30,979 nt of DNA, from contig JAGGYZ010000115.1 of the NCBI GenBank assembly GCA_021162285.1, forward strand, positions 1 through 30,979, in the 5' to 3' direction. The notes under the pieces are model-generated. The model was not told the origin of the DNA. It made no database searches and worked only from the letters and a program-made list of their open reading frames with translations. The translations under genes were made by a program, and so were the position numbers. Positions within the stretch are counted from its first letter, which is position 1. Each line of letters starts with the position of its first letter. Source of the stretch: Candidatus Fermentibacteraceae bacterium (GTDB lineage: Bacteria; Fermentibacterota; Fermentibacteria; Fermentibacterales; JCC-6). Shown piece by piece: positions 16,516-24,200 of this stretch.

Positions 16516-17712
16516 ATGGCTAAAGAAAAATTTGAGAGGACCAAACCTCATGTGAATGTGGGTACCATCGGTCACATTGATCACGGTAAGACAACTCTTA
16601 CCGCTGCAATCACCAAGTGTCTGGCTACACAGAACGAAAATGTGAAGTACGTGGCATTTGACCAGATCGACAACGCTCCCGAAGAGAAGGCCCGTGGTAT
16701 AACGATTGCAACTTCTCACCAGGAATACGAGACCGACAACAGGCACTATGCCCATGTAGACTGTCCTGGTCACGCTGATTACATCAAGAACATGATCACT
16801 GGTGCTGCCCAGATGGATGGTGCAATTCTTGTTATCGGTGCCAATGACGGTGTCATGGCTCAGACAAAAGAGCACGTTCTTCTTGCCCGCCAGGTTAACG
16901 TTCCGAGAATGGTTGTTTTCCTCAACAAGGTAGACATGGTTGATGATGACGAGCTTATCGAGCTTGTGGAGATGGAAGTGCAGGAGCTTCTTGAGAAGTA
17001 CAAGTTCGAGGAAGACAGCCCTATTATCCGTGGTTCTGCTCTGAAGGCACTCAACAGCACAGGTGCTCCTGATGATCCTGATGCCAAGTGTATCTACGAG
17101 CTCATGGAAGCCGTTGATTCCTGGATTCCAACTCCGGAACGCGATACAGACAAGCCTTTCCTTATGCCGGTTGAAGATGTGTTCTCGATCCCCGGTCGCG
17201 GTACTGTTGCAACAGGCCGTATAGAGCGTGGTGTGGTTCACACTCAGGACAAGGTCGAGCTTGTGGGAATCCGTGAAACCAGACCCACCGTCTGCACAGG
17301 TGTAGAGATGTTCCGTAAGATTCTCGACGAGGGTATGGCCGGCGACAATGTTGGTCTTCTTCTTCGCGGTGTAGCAAAAGATGAGATTGAGCGTGGTCAG
17401 GTTATCGCCAAGCCAGGTTCGATCACACCTCACACCAAGTTCGAGGGAGAGGTCTACATTCTCAGCCAGAAGGAGGGTGGCCGTCACAAGCCGTTCTTCA
17501 ATGGTTACAGACCCCAGTTCTACTTCAGAACAACAGATGTTACCGGAGCAATAAGTCTCCCTGAGGGTATGGAAATGATCATGCCTGGAGACAATGTGAA
17601 GATGATAGTTGAGCTTATCACTCCCATCGCCATGGAAGAGGGTCTGCGTTTCGCTATTCGCGAAGGTGGACGTACAGTAGGTGCCGGTGTGGTAACCAAG
17701 GTTATAAAGTAG
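16516..17712 (+). CDS. tuf: Translation elongation factor Tu
   Basis: The GTPase that delivers aminoacyl-tRNA to the ribosomal A site. The 398 residues cover all three domains. The G domain has GHIDHGKT (P-loop), the switch I region EEKARGITIATSH, DCPGH (switch II with the catalytic His), NKVDM (guanine specificity) and GSALKAL. Domains 2 and 3 follow, with SIPGRGTVATGRIERG and the C-terminal GGRTVGAGVVTKVIK. The ATG is preceded by AGGAG 6 bases upstream. One stretch, VIGANDGVMAQTKEH, departs from the common (A/S)A-x-DGPMPQT form. It follows four tRNA genes in the same order as E. coli thrU-tyrU-glyT-thrT-tufB and opens the protein-coding part of the super-operon. Confidence 0.98.
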   Translation: MAKEKFERTKPHVNVGTIGHIDHGKTTLTAAITKCLATQNENVKYVAFDQIDNAPEEKARGITIATSHQEYETDNRHYAHVDCPGHADYIKNMITGAAQMDGAILVIGANDGVMAQTKEHVLLARQVNVPRMVVFLNKVDMVDDDELIELVEMEVQELLEKYKFEEDSPIIRGSALKALNSTGAPDDPDAKCIYELMEAVDSWIPTPERDTDKPFLMPVEDVFSIPGRGTVATGRIERGVVHTQDKVELVGIRETRPTVCTGVEMFRKILDEGMAGDNVGLLLRGVAKDEIERGQVIAKPGSITPHTKFEGEVYILSQKEGGRHKPFFNGYRPQFYFRTTDVTGAISLPEGMEMIMPGDNVKMIVELITPIAMEEGLRFAIREGGRTVGAGVVTKVIK

Positions 17713-17719
17713 GTCAGCG

Positions 17720-17869
17720 GTGAGAATAATAGTAACACTGGCATGCACCGAGTGCAAGCGTAGAAACTACTCCACTACCAAGAACAAGAGGACCCATCCC
17801 GAGCGGATGGAGCTTAAGAAGTACTGCCGCTTCTGCAGAAAGCACACTCTGCACAGAGAAGGTAAATAG
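17720..17869 (+). CDS. rpmG: 50S ribosomal protein L33 (zinc-binding form)
   Basis: A 49-residue ribosomal protein of the large subunit, near the E site. It has the zinc-ribbon pattern with CTEC at 9-12 and CRFC at 36-39, so it is the C+ version rather than the zinc-free paralogue. The conserved RRNYSTTKNK segment is present. The start is GTG, 7 bases after the tuf stop; the only upstream purine signal is a weak AGG from the end of tuf. It is followed by tRNA-Trp, a common arrangement ahead of secE. Confidence 0.95.
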   Translation: MRIIVTLACTECKRRNYSTTKNKRTHPERMELKKYCRFCRKHTLHREGK

Positions 17870-17882
17870 GCAGTACTGACTG

Positions 17883-17980
17883 GAAGAGCGCCGCAGGGCA
17901 GTAGCACAATTGGCAGTGCACCGGACTCCAAATCCGGAGGTTGAGGGTTCAAGTCCTTCCTGCCCTGCCAGCCGCTCTTC
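17883..17980 (+). repeat. 8-bp inverted repeat flanking tRNA-Trp (possible processing stem)
   Basis: GAAGAGCG at 17883-17890 is perfectly complementary to CGCTCTTC at 17973-17980. In RNA they would pair and hold the tRNA between them, like the stalks used in rRNA processing. A 7-base direct repeat TGACTGG (17877-17883 and 17988-17994) lies just outside. The pairing is seen directly; the function is inferred. Confidence 0.55.
17895..17970 (+). tRNA. tRNA-Trp (anticodon CCA)
   Basis: A 76-base cloverleaf. The acceptor AGGGCAG pairs with CTGCCCT, followed by discriminator G and an encoded CCA. The anticodon stem CCGGA/TCCGG closes loop CTCCAAA with CCA. It lies between rpmG and secE in the same transcript. 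Confidence 0.97.
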
Positions 17981-18018
17981 GAAAAAGTGACTGGCAGAGA
18001 TGCCGAAAGGACGGGGAA

Positions 18019-18264
18019 ATGGCTGCAAAAGCAGCAAAGACTGCAAAGGAAAACAATTTTATCATCAAATGGTGGAAAGTTGTTGCAGTGTTTTTCGGAG
18101 AGGTAAAGGCTGAAATGATCAAGGTGGCATGGCCCAGCCGCGACGAGGCTATTTCTTCCACCTGGGTCGTTATCGGTGCAGTGGCGGTTGTCGCTCTCTG
18201 GATATTTGTTGTTGACAAATTTACGGCACTGACCATGACAGGTCTGCTTAGACTTCTGGGCTGA
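18019..18264 (+). CDS. secE: Preprotein translocase subunit SecE
   Basis: The small clamp subunit of the SecYEG channel. It has 81 residues: a lysine-rich cytoplasmic segment, the conserved amphipathic helix EVKAEMIKVAWPSRDEAI (about 33-50, with the WPSR signature), and one transmembrane helix TWVVIGAVAVVALWIFVVDK. This single-helix form is the common one; E. coli has three helices. The ATG has AAGG about 8 bases upstream. Gene order tRNA-Trp, secE, nusG is typical. Confidence 0.96.
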   Translation: MAAKAAKTAKENNFIIKWWKVVAVFFGEVKAEMIKVAWPSRDEAISSTWVVIGAVAVVALWIFVVDKFTALTMTGLLRLLG

Positions 18265-18290
18265 TATTACTCTTCAGAGAAAGGTATACG

Positions 18291-18893
18291 ATGACGGTAG
18301 AACCGTTTGAGAACAAAAATAGCGATGCAGCCGAGGTCGTTGCTGAGCCTGAAGAGGAAAATGTCAACTTCAAGTGGTATGTGGTTCACTCTTTTTCCGG
18401 GTACGAGCAGAGGGTCGCCAAGTTTCTTGAAGGTCAGCTCCTCAGGCGTTATCCCGGGCGGATAGGCAAAACACTTATTCCCACTGAAGAGATAACCCAC
18501 AGGAAGAACGGCAAGGAGTACACCAGGGAAAAGAAGCTTTATCCAGGTTATGTCTTTGTTCAGCTGGAGATCTCTGACGAGATAATTATGGACATTAGAG
18601 CTATGAATAATGTCAGTGGATTTCCTCCTATGAACAGGGGAAAGCCTGTACCGCTTACATCACTGGATATGAAAAGAATTCAGGGCCAGACAACAGGTGC
18701 TGCCGACAAGAAGGTTGTGCGGATTCAGTTTAAGGTCGGGCAGACGGTCAGGGTCACAGACGGACCGTTCAGGAACTTCACTGGTGTCGTGGAAAGTATA
18801 AATGCCGAACGCGGTAAGGTTAAGATAATATTTACCATCTTCGGGCGGAAAGCGCCTGTGGAAATAGATTACAAGCAAGTCAGGATGGTTTGA
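18291..18893 (+). CDS. nusG: Transcription termination/antitermination factor NusG
   Basis: A 200-residue factor that binds the RNA polymerase clamp and couples it to the ribosome or Rho. The first 27 residues are an acidic extension (EPFENKNSDAAEVVAEPEEE) before the NGN domain that starts KWYVVHSFSGYE. The domain contains REKKLYPGYVFVQ and a FPPMNRGKPVPL loop. The KOW domain is at about 144-200: FKVGQTVRVTDGPFRNFTG, then VKIIFTIFGRKAPVEIDYKQ. The ATG is preceded by AAAGG 6 bases upstream. It stands 26 bases after secE in the same operon. Confidence 0.97.
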   Translation: MTVEPFENKNSDAAEVVAEPEEENVNFKWYVVHSFSGYEQRVAKFLEGQLLRRYPGRIGKTLIPTEEITHRKNGKEYTREKKLYPGYVFVQLEISDEIIMDIRAMNNVSGFPPMNRGKPVPLTSLDMKRIQGQTTGAADKKVVRIQFKVGQTVRVTDGPFRNFTGVVESINAERGKVKIIFTIFGRKAPVEIDYKQVRMV

Positions 18894-18944
18894 GGGGACA
18901 CCGGAACCCTCAGCCTTGTATCGTATAATCCGGTAAACTACTGT

Positions 18945-18972
18945 CTGCCCCAGTAAGGGGAGGGGTCGGCAG
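18945..18972 (+). promoter_or_regulatory. Hairpin in the rplK-rplA leader; possible L1 autoregulatory site
   Basis: In the 94-base gap between nusG and rplK, CTGCC (18945-18949) can pair with GGCAG (18968-18972). Inside it, CC or CCCC can pair with GGGG around an AGTAA loop, leaving an asymmetric internal loop. L1 of many bacteria represses its own operon by binding such a structure before rplK, but the consensus was not checked. A TATAAT at 18924-18929 lacks a good -35 box, so an internal promoter is uncertain. Confidence 0.35.
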
Positions 18973-18987
18973 CAGAAAGGAGTAACC

Positions 18988-19416
18988 ATGGCCAAGAAAA
19001 TCTTGGGCGTGGTAAAGCTTCAGCTCCCTGCAGGCAAGGCTACACCGGCACCACCGGTTGGCCCGGCTCTCGGTCAGTACGGAATAAATCTGGCCGGGTT
19101 CTGTAAGGACTTCAACGCCCGAACCCAGGGTAAAGAAGGACTTATCGTTCCTGCGGTGGTAACTGTCTACAAAGACAGAAGCTTTACCTTTATACTCAAG
19201 TCCCCCCCTGCTTCAGTACTGCTGAAAAGAGCAGCAGGGTTAGCCAAGGGATCTGCTGAATCCAACCGCGAAAAGGTTGGTACTGTTACTGTTGATCAGT
19301 GCAGAGAGATTGCGAAGCTGAAAGAAAAAGACCTGAATGCAGCGTCGGAAGAAGCGGCTATCAGAATGATAGCAGGTACTGCGCGCAGCATGGGTCTGGA
19401 GGTGGTGGATGGCTAA
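18988..19416 (+). CDS. rplK: 50S ribosomal protein L11
   Basis: The 142-residue protein of the GTPase-associated centre, binding 23S rRNA beside L10/L12 and needed for RelA activation. The N-terminal domain has the proline-rich KLQLPAGKATPAPPVGPALG (PP helix, thiostrepton site). The C-terminal domain has KSPPASVLLKRAAGL and ends AARSMGLEVVDG-like (IAGTARSMGLEVV). The ATG is preceded by AAAGGAG 5 bases upstream. Its 3' end overlaps rplA by 8 bases. Length and all family motifs are normal. Confidence 0.98.
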   Translation: MAKKILGVVKLQLPAGKATPAPPVGPALGQYGINLAGFCKDFNARTQGKEGLIVPAVVTVYKDRSFTFILKSPPASVLLKRAAGLAKGSAESNREKVGTVTVDQCREIAKLKEKDLNAASEEAAIRMIAGTARSMGLEVVDG

Positions 19417-20110
19417 AAGTAAAAGATTCGCCAAAGCCCGGGAAGCCATTGACAGGGAGAAGAGCTACACTCTCGAGGAGACTGTGAAAGCGATCAAACA
19501 GCTTGCCACAGCAAAGTTCAACGAAACTATCGAGATTGCGTGTAACCTCGGAGTGGATCCGAAGTACAGCGATCAGGTTGTTCGAGGCACCTGTATGCTT
19601 CCCCACGGAACGGGAAAGGTTGTTCGCGTTCTTGCTTTCGCCAGGGGCGACAAGGCAGAGGAGGCAAAAGCAGCAGGGGCAGATTACATCGGAGACGAGG
19701 AAACAGCCAAAAAGATCACCGACGGCTGGCTTGAGTTCGATGTTGTTGTTGCTTCGCCTGATATGATGGGTGTTGTCGGAAAGCTTGGAAGGGTCCTTGG
19801 ACCCCGAGGGCTTATGCCCAACCCTAAAACCGGTACAGTTACCATGGAAGTCGGTACAGCGGTGAAAGATGCCAAGGCTGGCAAGATCAGTTTCAGGGTT
19901 GACAAAACCGGTAATGTGCATGTTCCTGTTGGCAAAGCAAGCTTTGAAGAGGATGCTCTCAAAGAGAATATCCTTACCTTTATGGAGAAGGTTATTCAGC
20001 TTAAACCGGCATCGGTTAAGGGACGTTACCTCAAGAACATGTCTGTCTCTTCAACCATGGGTCCGGGAATCCGCGTGGATATCAACGATATCCGGGCATT
20101 GCTCAGATAG
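19409..20110 (+). CDS. rplA: 50S ribosomal protein L1
   Basis: The 233-residue protein of the mobile L1 stalk, which guides deacylated tRNA from the E site and commonly represses its own operon. Family segments are KFNETIEIACNLGVDPKYSD, RGTCMLPHGTGK, GRVLGPRGLMPNPKTGTV (the RNA-binding loop) and a C-terminal SSTMGPGIRVD. Its ATG lies inside the end of rplK and has GGAGG 6 bases upstream within that gene, so L11 and L1 are translationally coupled. Nothing unusual. Confidence 0.98.
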   Translation: MAKSKRFAKAREAIDREKSYTLEETVKAIKQLATAKFNETIEIACNLGVDPKYSDQVVRGTCMLPHGTGKVVRVLAFARGDKAEEAKAAGADYIGDEETAKKITDGWLEFDVVVASPDMMGVVGKLGRVLGPRGLMPNPKTGTVTMEVGTAVKDAKAGKISFRVDKTGNVHVPVGKASFEEDALKENILTFMEKVIQLKPASVKGRYLKNMSVSSTMGPGIRVDINDIRALLR

Positions 20111-20125
20111 AAAGGAGTTACGACG

Positions 20126-20656
20126 ATGAGTATTACAAGAAGCCATAAAGAAGTCGTTGTCTCCGATCTTAACGGTGGTCTCGGAGATTCCGGCTCTGTC
20201 ATACTGGCAGATTTTACCGGTATCAATGTGGAAGACATGACTGAACTGCGTATTCAGATGCGGGAGGCCGGCGTAGTTTTTACTGTAGTTAAGAACACTC
20301 TTCTTAAGCGTGCTTTCGAAGAGATAGGTATAGATGCCAGTGAGGAGATATTCGGTCTTCTGAATGGTCCCACTGCCATTGCTTACAGCGAAGATGAAGT
20401 GGCACCGGCAAGAATCATCAAGGCTTTTTCGAAAGCTCACAAGGGATTGCTTGTCATGAAGGGCGGATTTGTATCCGGTAAGACCTTCAGTGCAGATGAT
20501 GTTGTCAGTCTGGCTGACATGCCAGGTAAGGATGAGCTTATTGCCAGGGTGATTGGTTCAATGAATTCACCTCTGCAGGGCTTTGTAATGGTTACCAGTG
20601 GTGTTATCAGAAAGTTCCTTTACGCTGTTAATGCCATTACTGAGGGTAAAGAATAA
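20126..20656 (+). CDS. rplJ: 50S ribosomal protein L10
   Basis: A 176-residue base protein of the L12 stalk. The N-terminal rRNA-binding domain has the segment ILADFTGINVEDMTELR and VVKNTLLKRAFEE; FGLLNGPTAIAYSEDEVAPA follows. The C-terminal helix (about 140-176) would bind L12 dimers. The ATG is preceded by AAGGAG 8 bases upstream and lies 15 bases after rplA. It is normally co-regulated with rplL by L10 binding to its leader; no such leader hairpin is evident in the short gap. Confidence 0.97.
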   Translation: MSITRSHKEVVVSDLNGGLGDSGSVILADFTGINVEDMTELRIQMREAGVVFTVVKNTLLKRAFEEIGIDASEEIFGLLNGPTAIAYSEDEVAPARIIKAFSKAHKGLLVMKGGFVSGKTFSADDVVSLADMPGKDELIARVIGSMNSPLQGFVMVTSGVIRKFLYAVNAITEGKE

Positions 20657-20713
20657 CTTGAACAATAGCAACACGGAGTTCACAGGAATTCCGCGAAGTA
20701 CGGAGGAAATACG

Positions 20714-21091
20714 ATGAGTGAAGACAGAAAGGCCACGGTCATCGAGGCTATTTCAAACATGACCGTTCTCGAGCTCGCAGAGCTTGTGAAGGAAATGGAA
20801 GACAAGTTCGGTGTTTCAGCTGCGGCACCTGCAGTAGCAGTAGCCGCCGCCGGCCCTGCCGGCGAGGCCGCTGAAGAGCAGAGCGAATTTGATGTTGTTC
20901 TTGAAAGCTTTGGCGCCAAGAAGATCGCCGTGATCAAGGTTGTGCGCGAGCTTACAGGTCTTGGTCTCAAAGAGGCCAAGGATCTCGTAGACGGTGTTCC
21001 ATCCAAGATCAAAGAGGGCGTAGAGAAGCCAGAGGCCGAAGAGGTCAAGAAACAGCTCGAAGAGGCCGGTGGAACCGCTGTTCTCAAGTAG
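20714..21091 (+). CDS. rplL: 50S ribosomal protein L7/L12
   Basis: The 125-residue multicopy stalk protein that recruits translational GTPases. The N-terminal dimerisation helices (NMTVLELAELVKEMEDKFGV) lead to an Ala/Gly/Pro-rich hinge (AAAPAVAVAAAGPAGEAAEE-like, about 36-54). The C-terminal factor-binding domain has KKIAVIKVVRELTGLGLKEA and KDLVDGVPSKIKEGV. The ATG is preceded by GGAGG 7 bases upstream. The gap before it (57 bases) holds no clear terminator. Confidence 0.98.
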   Translation: MSEDRKATVIEAISNMTVLELAELVKEMEDKFGVSAAAPAVAVAAAGPAGEAAEEQSEFDVVLESFGAKKIAVIKVVRELTGLGLKEAKDLVDGVPSKIKEGVEKPEAEEVKKQLEEAGGTAVLK

Positions 21092-21113
21092 ATACCGGAT
21101 TACCTATACTGAC

Positions 21114-21142
21114 GGCGGGAGGAGAGTACTACTTCTCCCGCC
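21114..21142 (+). promoter_or_regulatory. rplL-rpoB intergenic hairpin (attenuator or RNase site)
   Basis: GGCGGGAG at 21114-21121 pairs perfectly with CTCCCGCC at 21135-21142 around a 13-base loop. There is no T-tract after it, so it is not a full intrinsic terminator. It sits 22 bases after rplL, where E. coli has a partial terminator and an RNase III site that lower rpoBC expression. A second, weaker stem CCCGG/CCGGG follows at 21157-21174. The rest of the 165-base gap shows a GTGACA hexamer near 21202 without a convincing -10 box. Confidence 0.55.
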
Positions 21143-21256
21143 TTCAGCCCCTAATTCCCGGAATTCCTGCCGGGTTCTAAAACAGTACTGGTAAGAATTT
21201 CGTGACATACCGCTAGTCAGCTTATTTCGGTACAGGAGCAGTGTAGAGGAGTGGCA

Positions 21257-24200
21257 GTGAAAAAAACGAGACCTATGAGGAATTTTGCCCGCGTGAAGCC
21301 GGCTATAAGAGTTCCTGACTTATTGAGAGTACAGAAGGAATCGTTCGATAATTTTCTTCAGGCGGATGTTAAACCTGATGAGAGGCTCCCCCAGGGGCTT
21401 CACAAGATTTTGATAGACACTTTTCCCATAGAGAGTTCTACAAAGGAGTTCTCTCTGGAGTATGTAAGTTACGATATTGGTCGTCCAAGACACTCGATGC
21501 GCGAAGCTGTTGAGCGAGGCGTAACGTATTCCGCACCTCTGAATGCCACAATGCGGCTTGTGACAAGAGACCCGGAAACACTTGTCATGAAAATGGCGGT
21601 CGATCAGGGAACCTTCCTGGGAGAGTTGCCGCAGATGACAAAGAACGGTTCGTTTATTATCAACGGTGCCGAGCGTGTTATTGTCAGTCAGCTCCACCGA
21701 AGTCCGGGAGTGTTTTTTGAAGAAAAAACCCAGCCCAGAGGTCGAAGAGTATGCACAGCACGGGTTATCCCTCAGAAGGGTTCCTGGCTTGATTTAACAC
21801 TCGATTCCAACGATGTAATTTTTGCCAATATTGACAAGAAGCCCAAGCGTATTCCTATAACCATGCTTCTGAGGGCTCTGGGATTGAGTTCAGAGTCAGA
21901 GATACTTGCTTCCTTCTACCCGGTTCAGGAAAAAAATCTTGCTTCAGTGCTGAAAAGGCAGTCAAAGGTTTCTGAGATAGTACACAAATCCTTTGCGGAA
22001 GACATTATTGACGCGGAAACAGGTGAATTTCTTGTAAGATGCGATGAGCCTGTTGAGAGCGCGGAGAAACTGGAAAAGCTTCTGGAAGCAGGAGTGGAAA
22101 CCATCAGATTTCTTGAACCCCGTAACAACCAGCACAGTATAGACAGTATTCGCCGTACACTGGCTAAAGAGGAAGCAGCTCTTGGCGCCGGTGTTGAAAA
22201 AAGCGAAGCTTCTGCCACTATGTGGATATACGAGGCTCTCCGCGGGACAGATGCTCCTTCGCTGGACCACGCAAGAAGCTATCTCAGATCCATGTTCTTT
22301 GACAGCAAGCGGTACAGTCTCAGTGAGGTTGGCCGTTACAAGCTGAACGAGAGATTGAACATCACTACTTCAATGGACAAATTGACCCTTACCGTTCCGG
22401 ATCTCGTTGCAATTGTAGACAACCTTATCCGTCTCCGTGAGGGAACAAATGTTACAGATGATATTGATCATCTGGGCAACAGAAGAGTTAAAACCGTAGG
22501 TGAGCTCCTGGGTCAGGAGTTTTCCAAGGGGCTGGCCAGAATGGCCAGAACGATAAAAGATAGAATGGGACAGCAGGACAGAGAAAAGCTCAGACCGCAG
22601 GATCTGGTAAATTCCCGAACACTTTCCAGCGTTATAAATTCCTTCTTCGGTCAGAGCCAGCTTTCTCAGTTCATGGAGCAGACTAATCCCCTGGCAGAGC
22701 TTACCCACAAACGCAGAACCAGTGCTCTGGGAGAAGGCGGACTTACAAGGGAGAGAGCCGGTTTCGATGTAAGGGATGTCCACCACACCCATTACGGACG
22801 CGTTTGTCCCGTGGAAACACCGGAGGGACCCAACATCGGTCTTATCACCACACTCTCCGTTTATGCCTCTATAAACAGGTTTGGATTCCTGGAGACACCC
22901 TACAGACGGGTGATCAACGGAAAAGTAACCAACGAGGTGTCCTACCTTTCTGCAGACAAGGAAGACAGAACCACAGTAGCTGAGGCAGATTCCATTCTTG
23001 ATGAGAACAACAGGCTGGTGGGTCCTCTGGTAAGGGCCAGAAAGGCCGGTAACTTCCCCATGGTTACACCGGAGGAAGTGGAATACATTGATGTAAGTCC
23101 AATGCAGCTGGTTGGTTTGTCTGCAGCTCTGATCCCGTTCCTTGAGCATGATGATGCCAACAGGGCACTCATGGGTTCAAATATGCAGCGGCAGGCAGTG
23201 CCTCTTCTGTTTACGGAAGACCCGCTGGTTGGAACAGGCATGGAGGAGATTGCAGCAAGAGACTCAGGTGCTCTGGTTACCGCCGGCAGAGCCGGTGTTA
23301 TTACGCATGTTGACTCTGGGAAAGTCGTGATAAAAGCTGATGGTGACGAATACGACTTTGACAGAGACGATGTTTACAGATTAAGAAAGTTTGAGCGCTC
23401 AAATCAGGATACCTGCGTTAACCAGAAACCTCTGGTCGCTGTGGGTGATGCTGTTGAGAAGGGCGATATACTGGCTGATGGAATGGCAACAAAGAACGGC
23501 AGACTTGCCATTGGCGTGAATTCTCTTGTTGCCTTCACACCATGGAACGGTTACAACTTCGAGGATGCCATTGTTGTAAGTGAGAGGGTGGTTAAGGACG
23601 ACACTTTTACATCTGTTCACATTGTGGAACTGGAAACACAGTTCCGCGAGACAAAACTCGGCCCGGAGGAACTCACTTTTGATCTGCCCAACGCCACGGA
23701 AAAGCGTATAGCAATGCGCAATCTTGCTGATAACGGTATTGTCCGTGTTGGTTCCAGGGTAAGAGCAGGAGATATTCTTGTAGGAAAGGTCAGCCCCAAA
23801 GGCGAGCAGGATCTTTCTCCGGAAGAGCGTCTTATCAGGGCAATCTTCGGAAAGAGAGCCAGCGATGTGAAAGATACTTCGCTGAAGGCTCCTGTTGGTA
23901 TGTCCGGTATTGTGGTTGATGTGAAGGTTTATTCTCGCAGAGATGATACCGAAAGAGGCAGGCGGGAGATAGAATCCCGTGTTGATGCTCTCCGGGAAGA
24001 GCGGATGGACAGCGAAAAAAGGTTGTTTGCCAACCGGGACGCCATGCTTCGTGATGTTCTCAGCGGACAGAAGGCGGCAACTTTCATCGACGGAGTAACC
24101 GGAGAACAGCTTATTCCCGAGGGCAGAAAAGTAACCGCTACTTTCCTGAAGAAGATAGATTTTACCGATCTTGATTTCAACAGGCAGCTGGTTGAAGACC

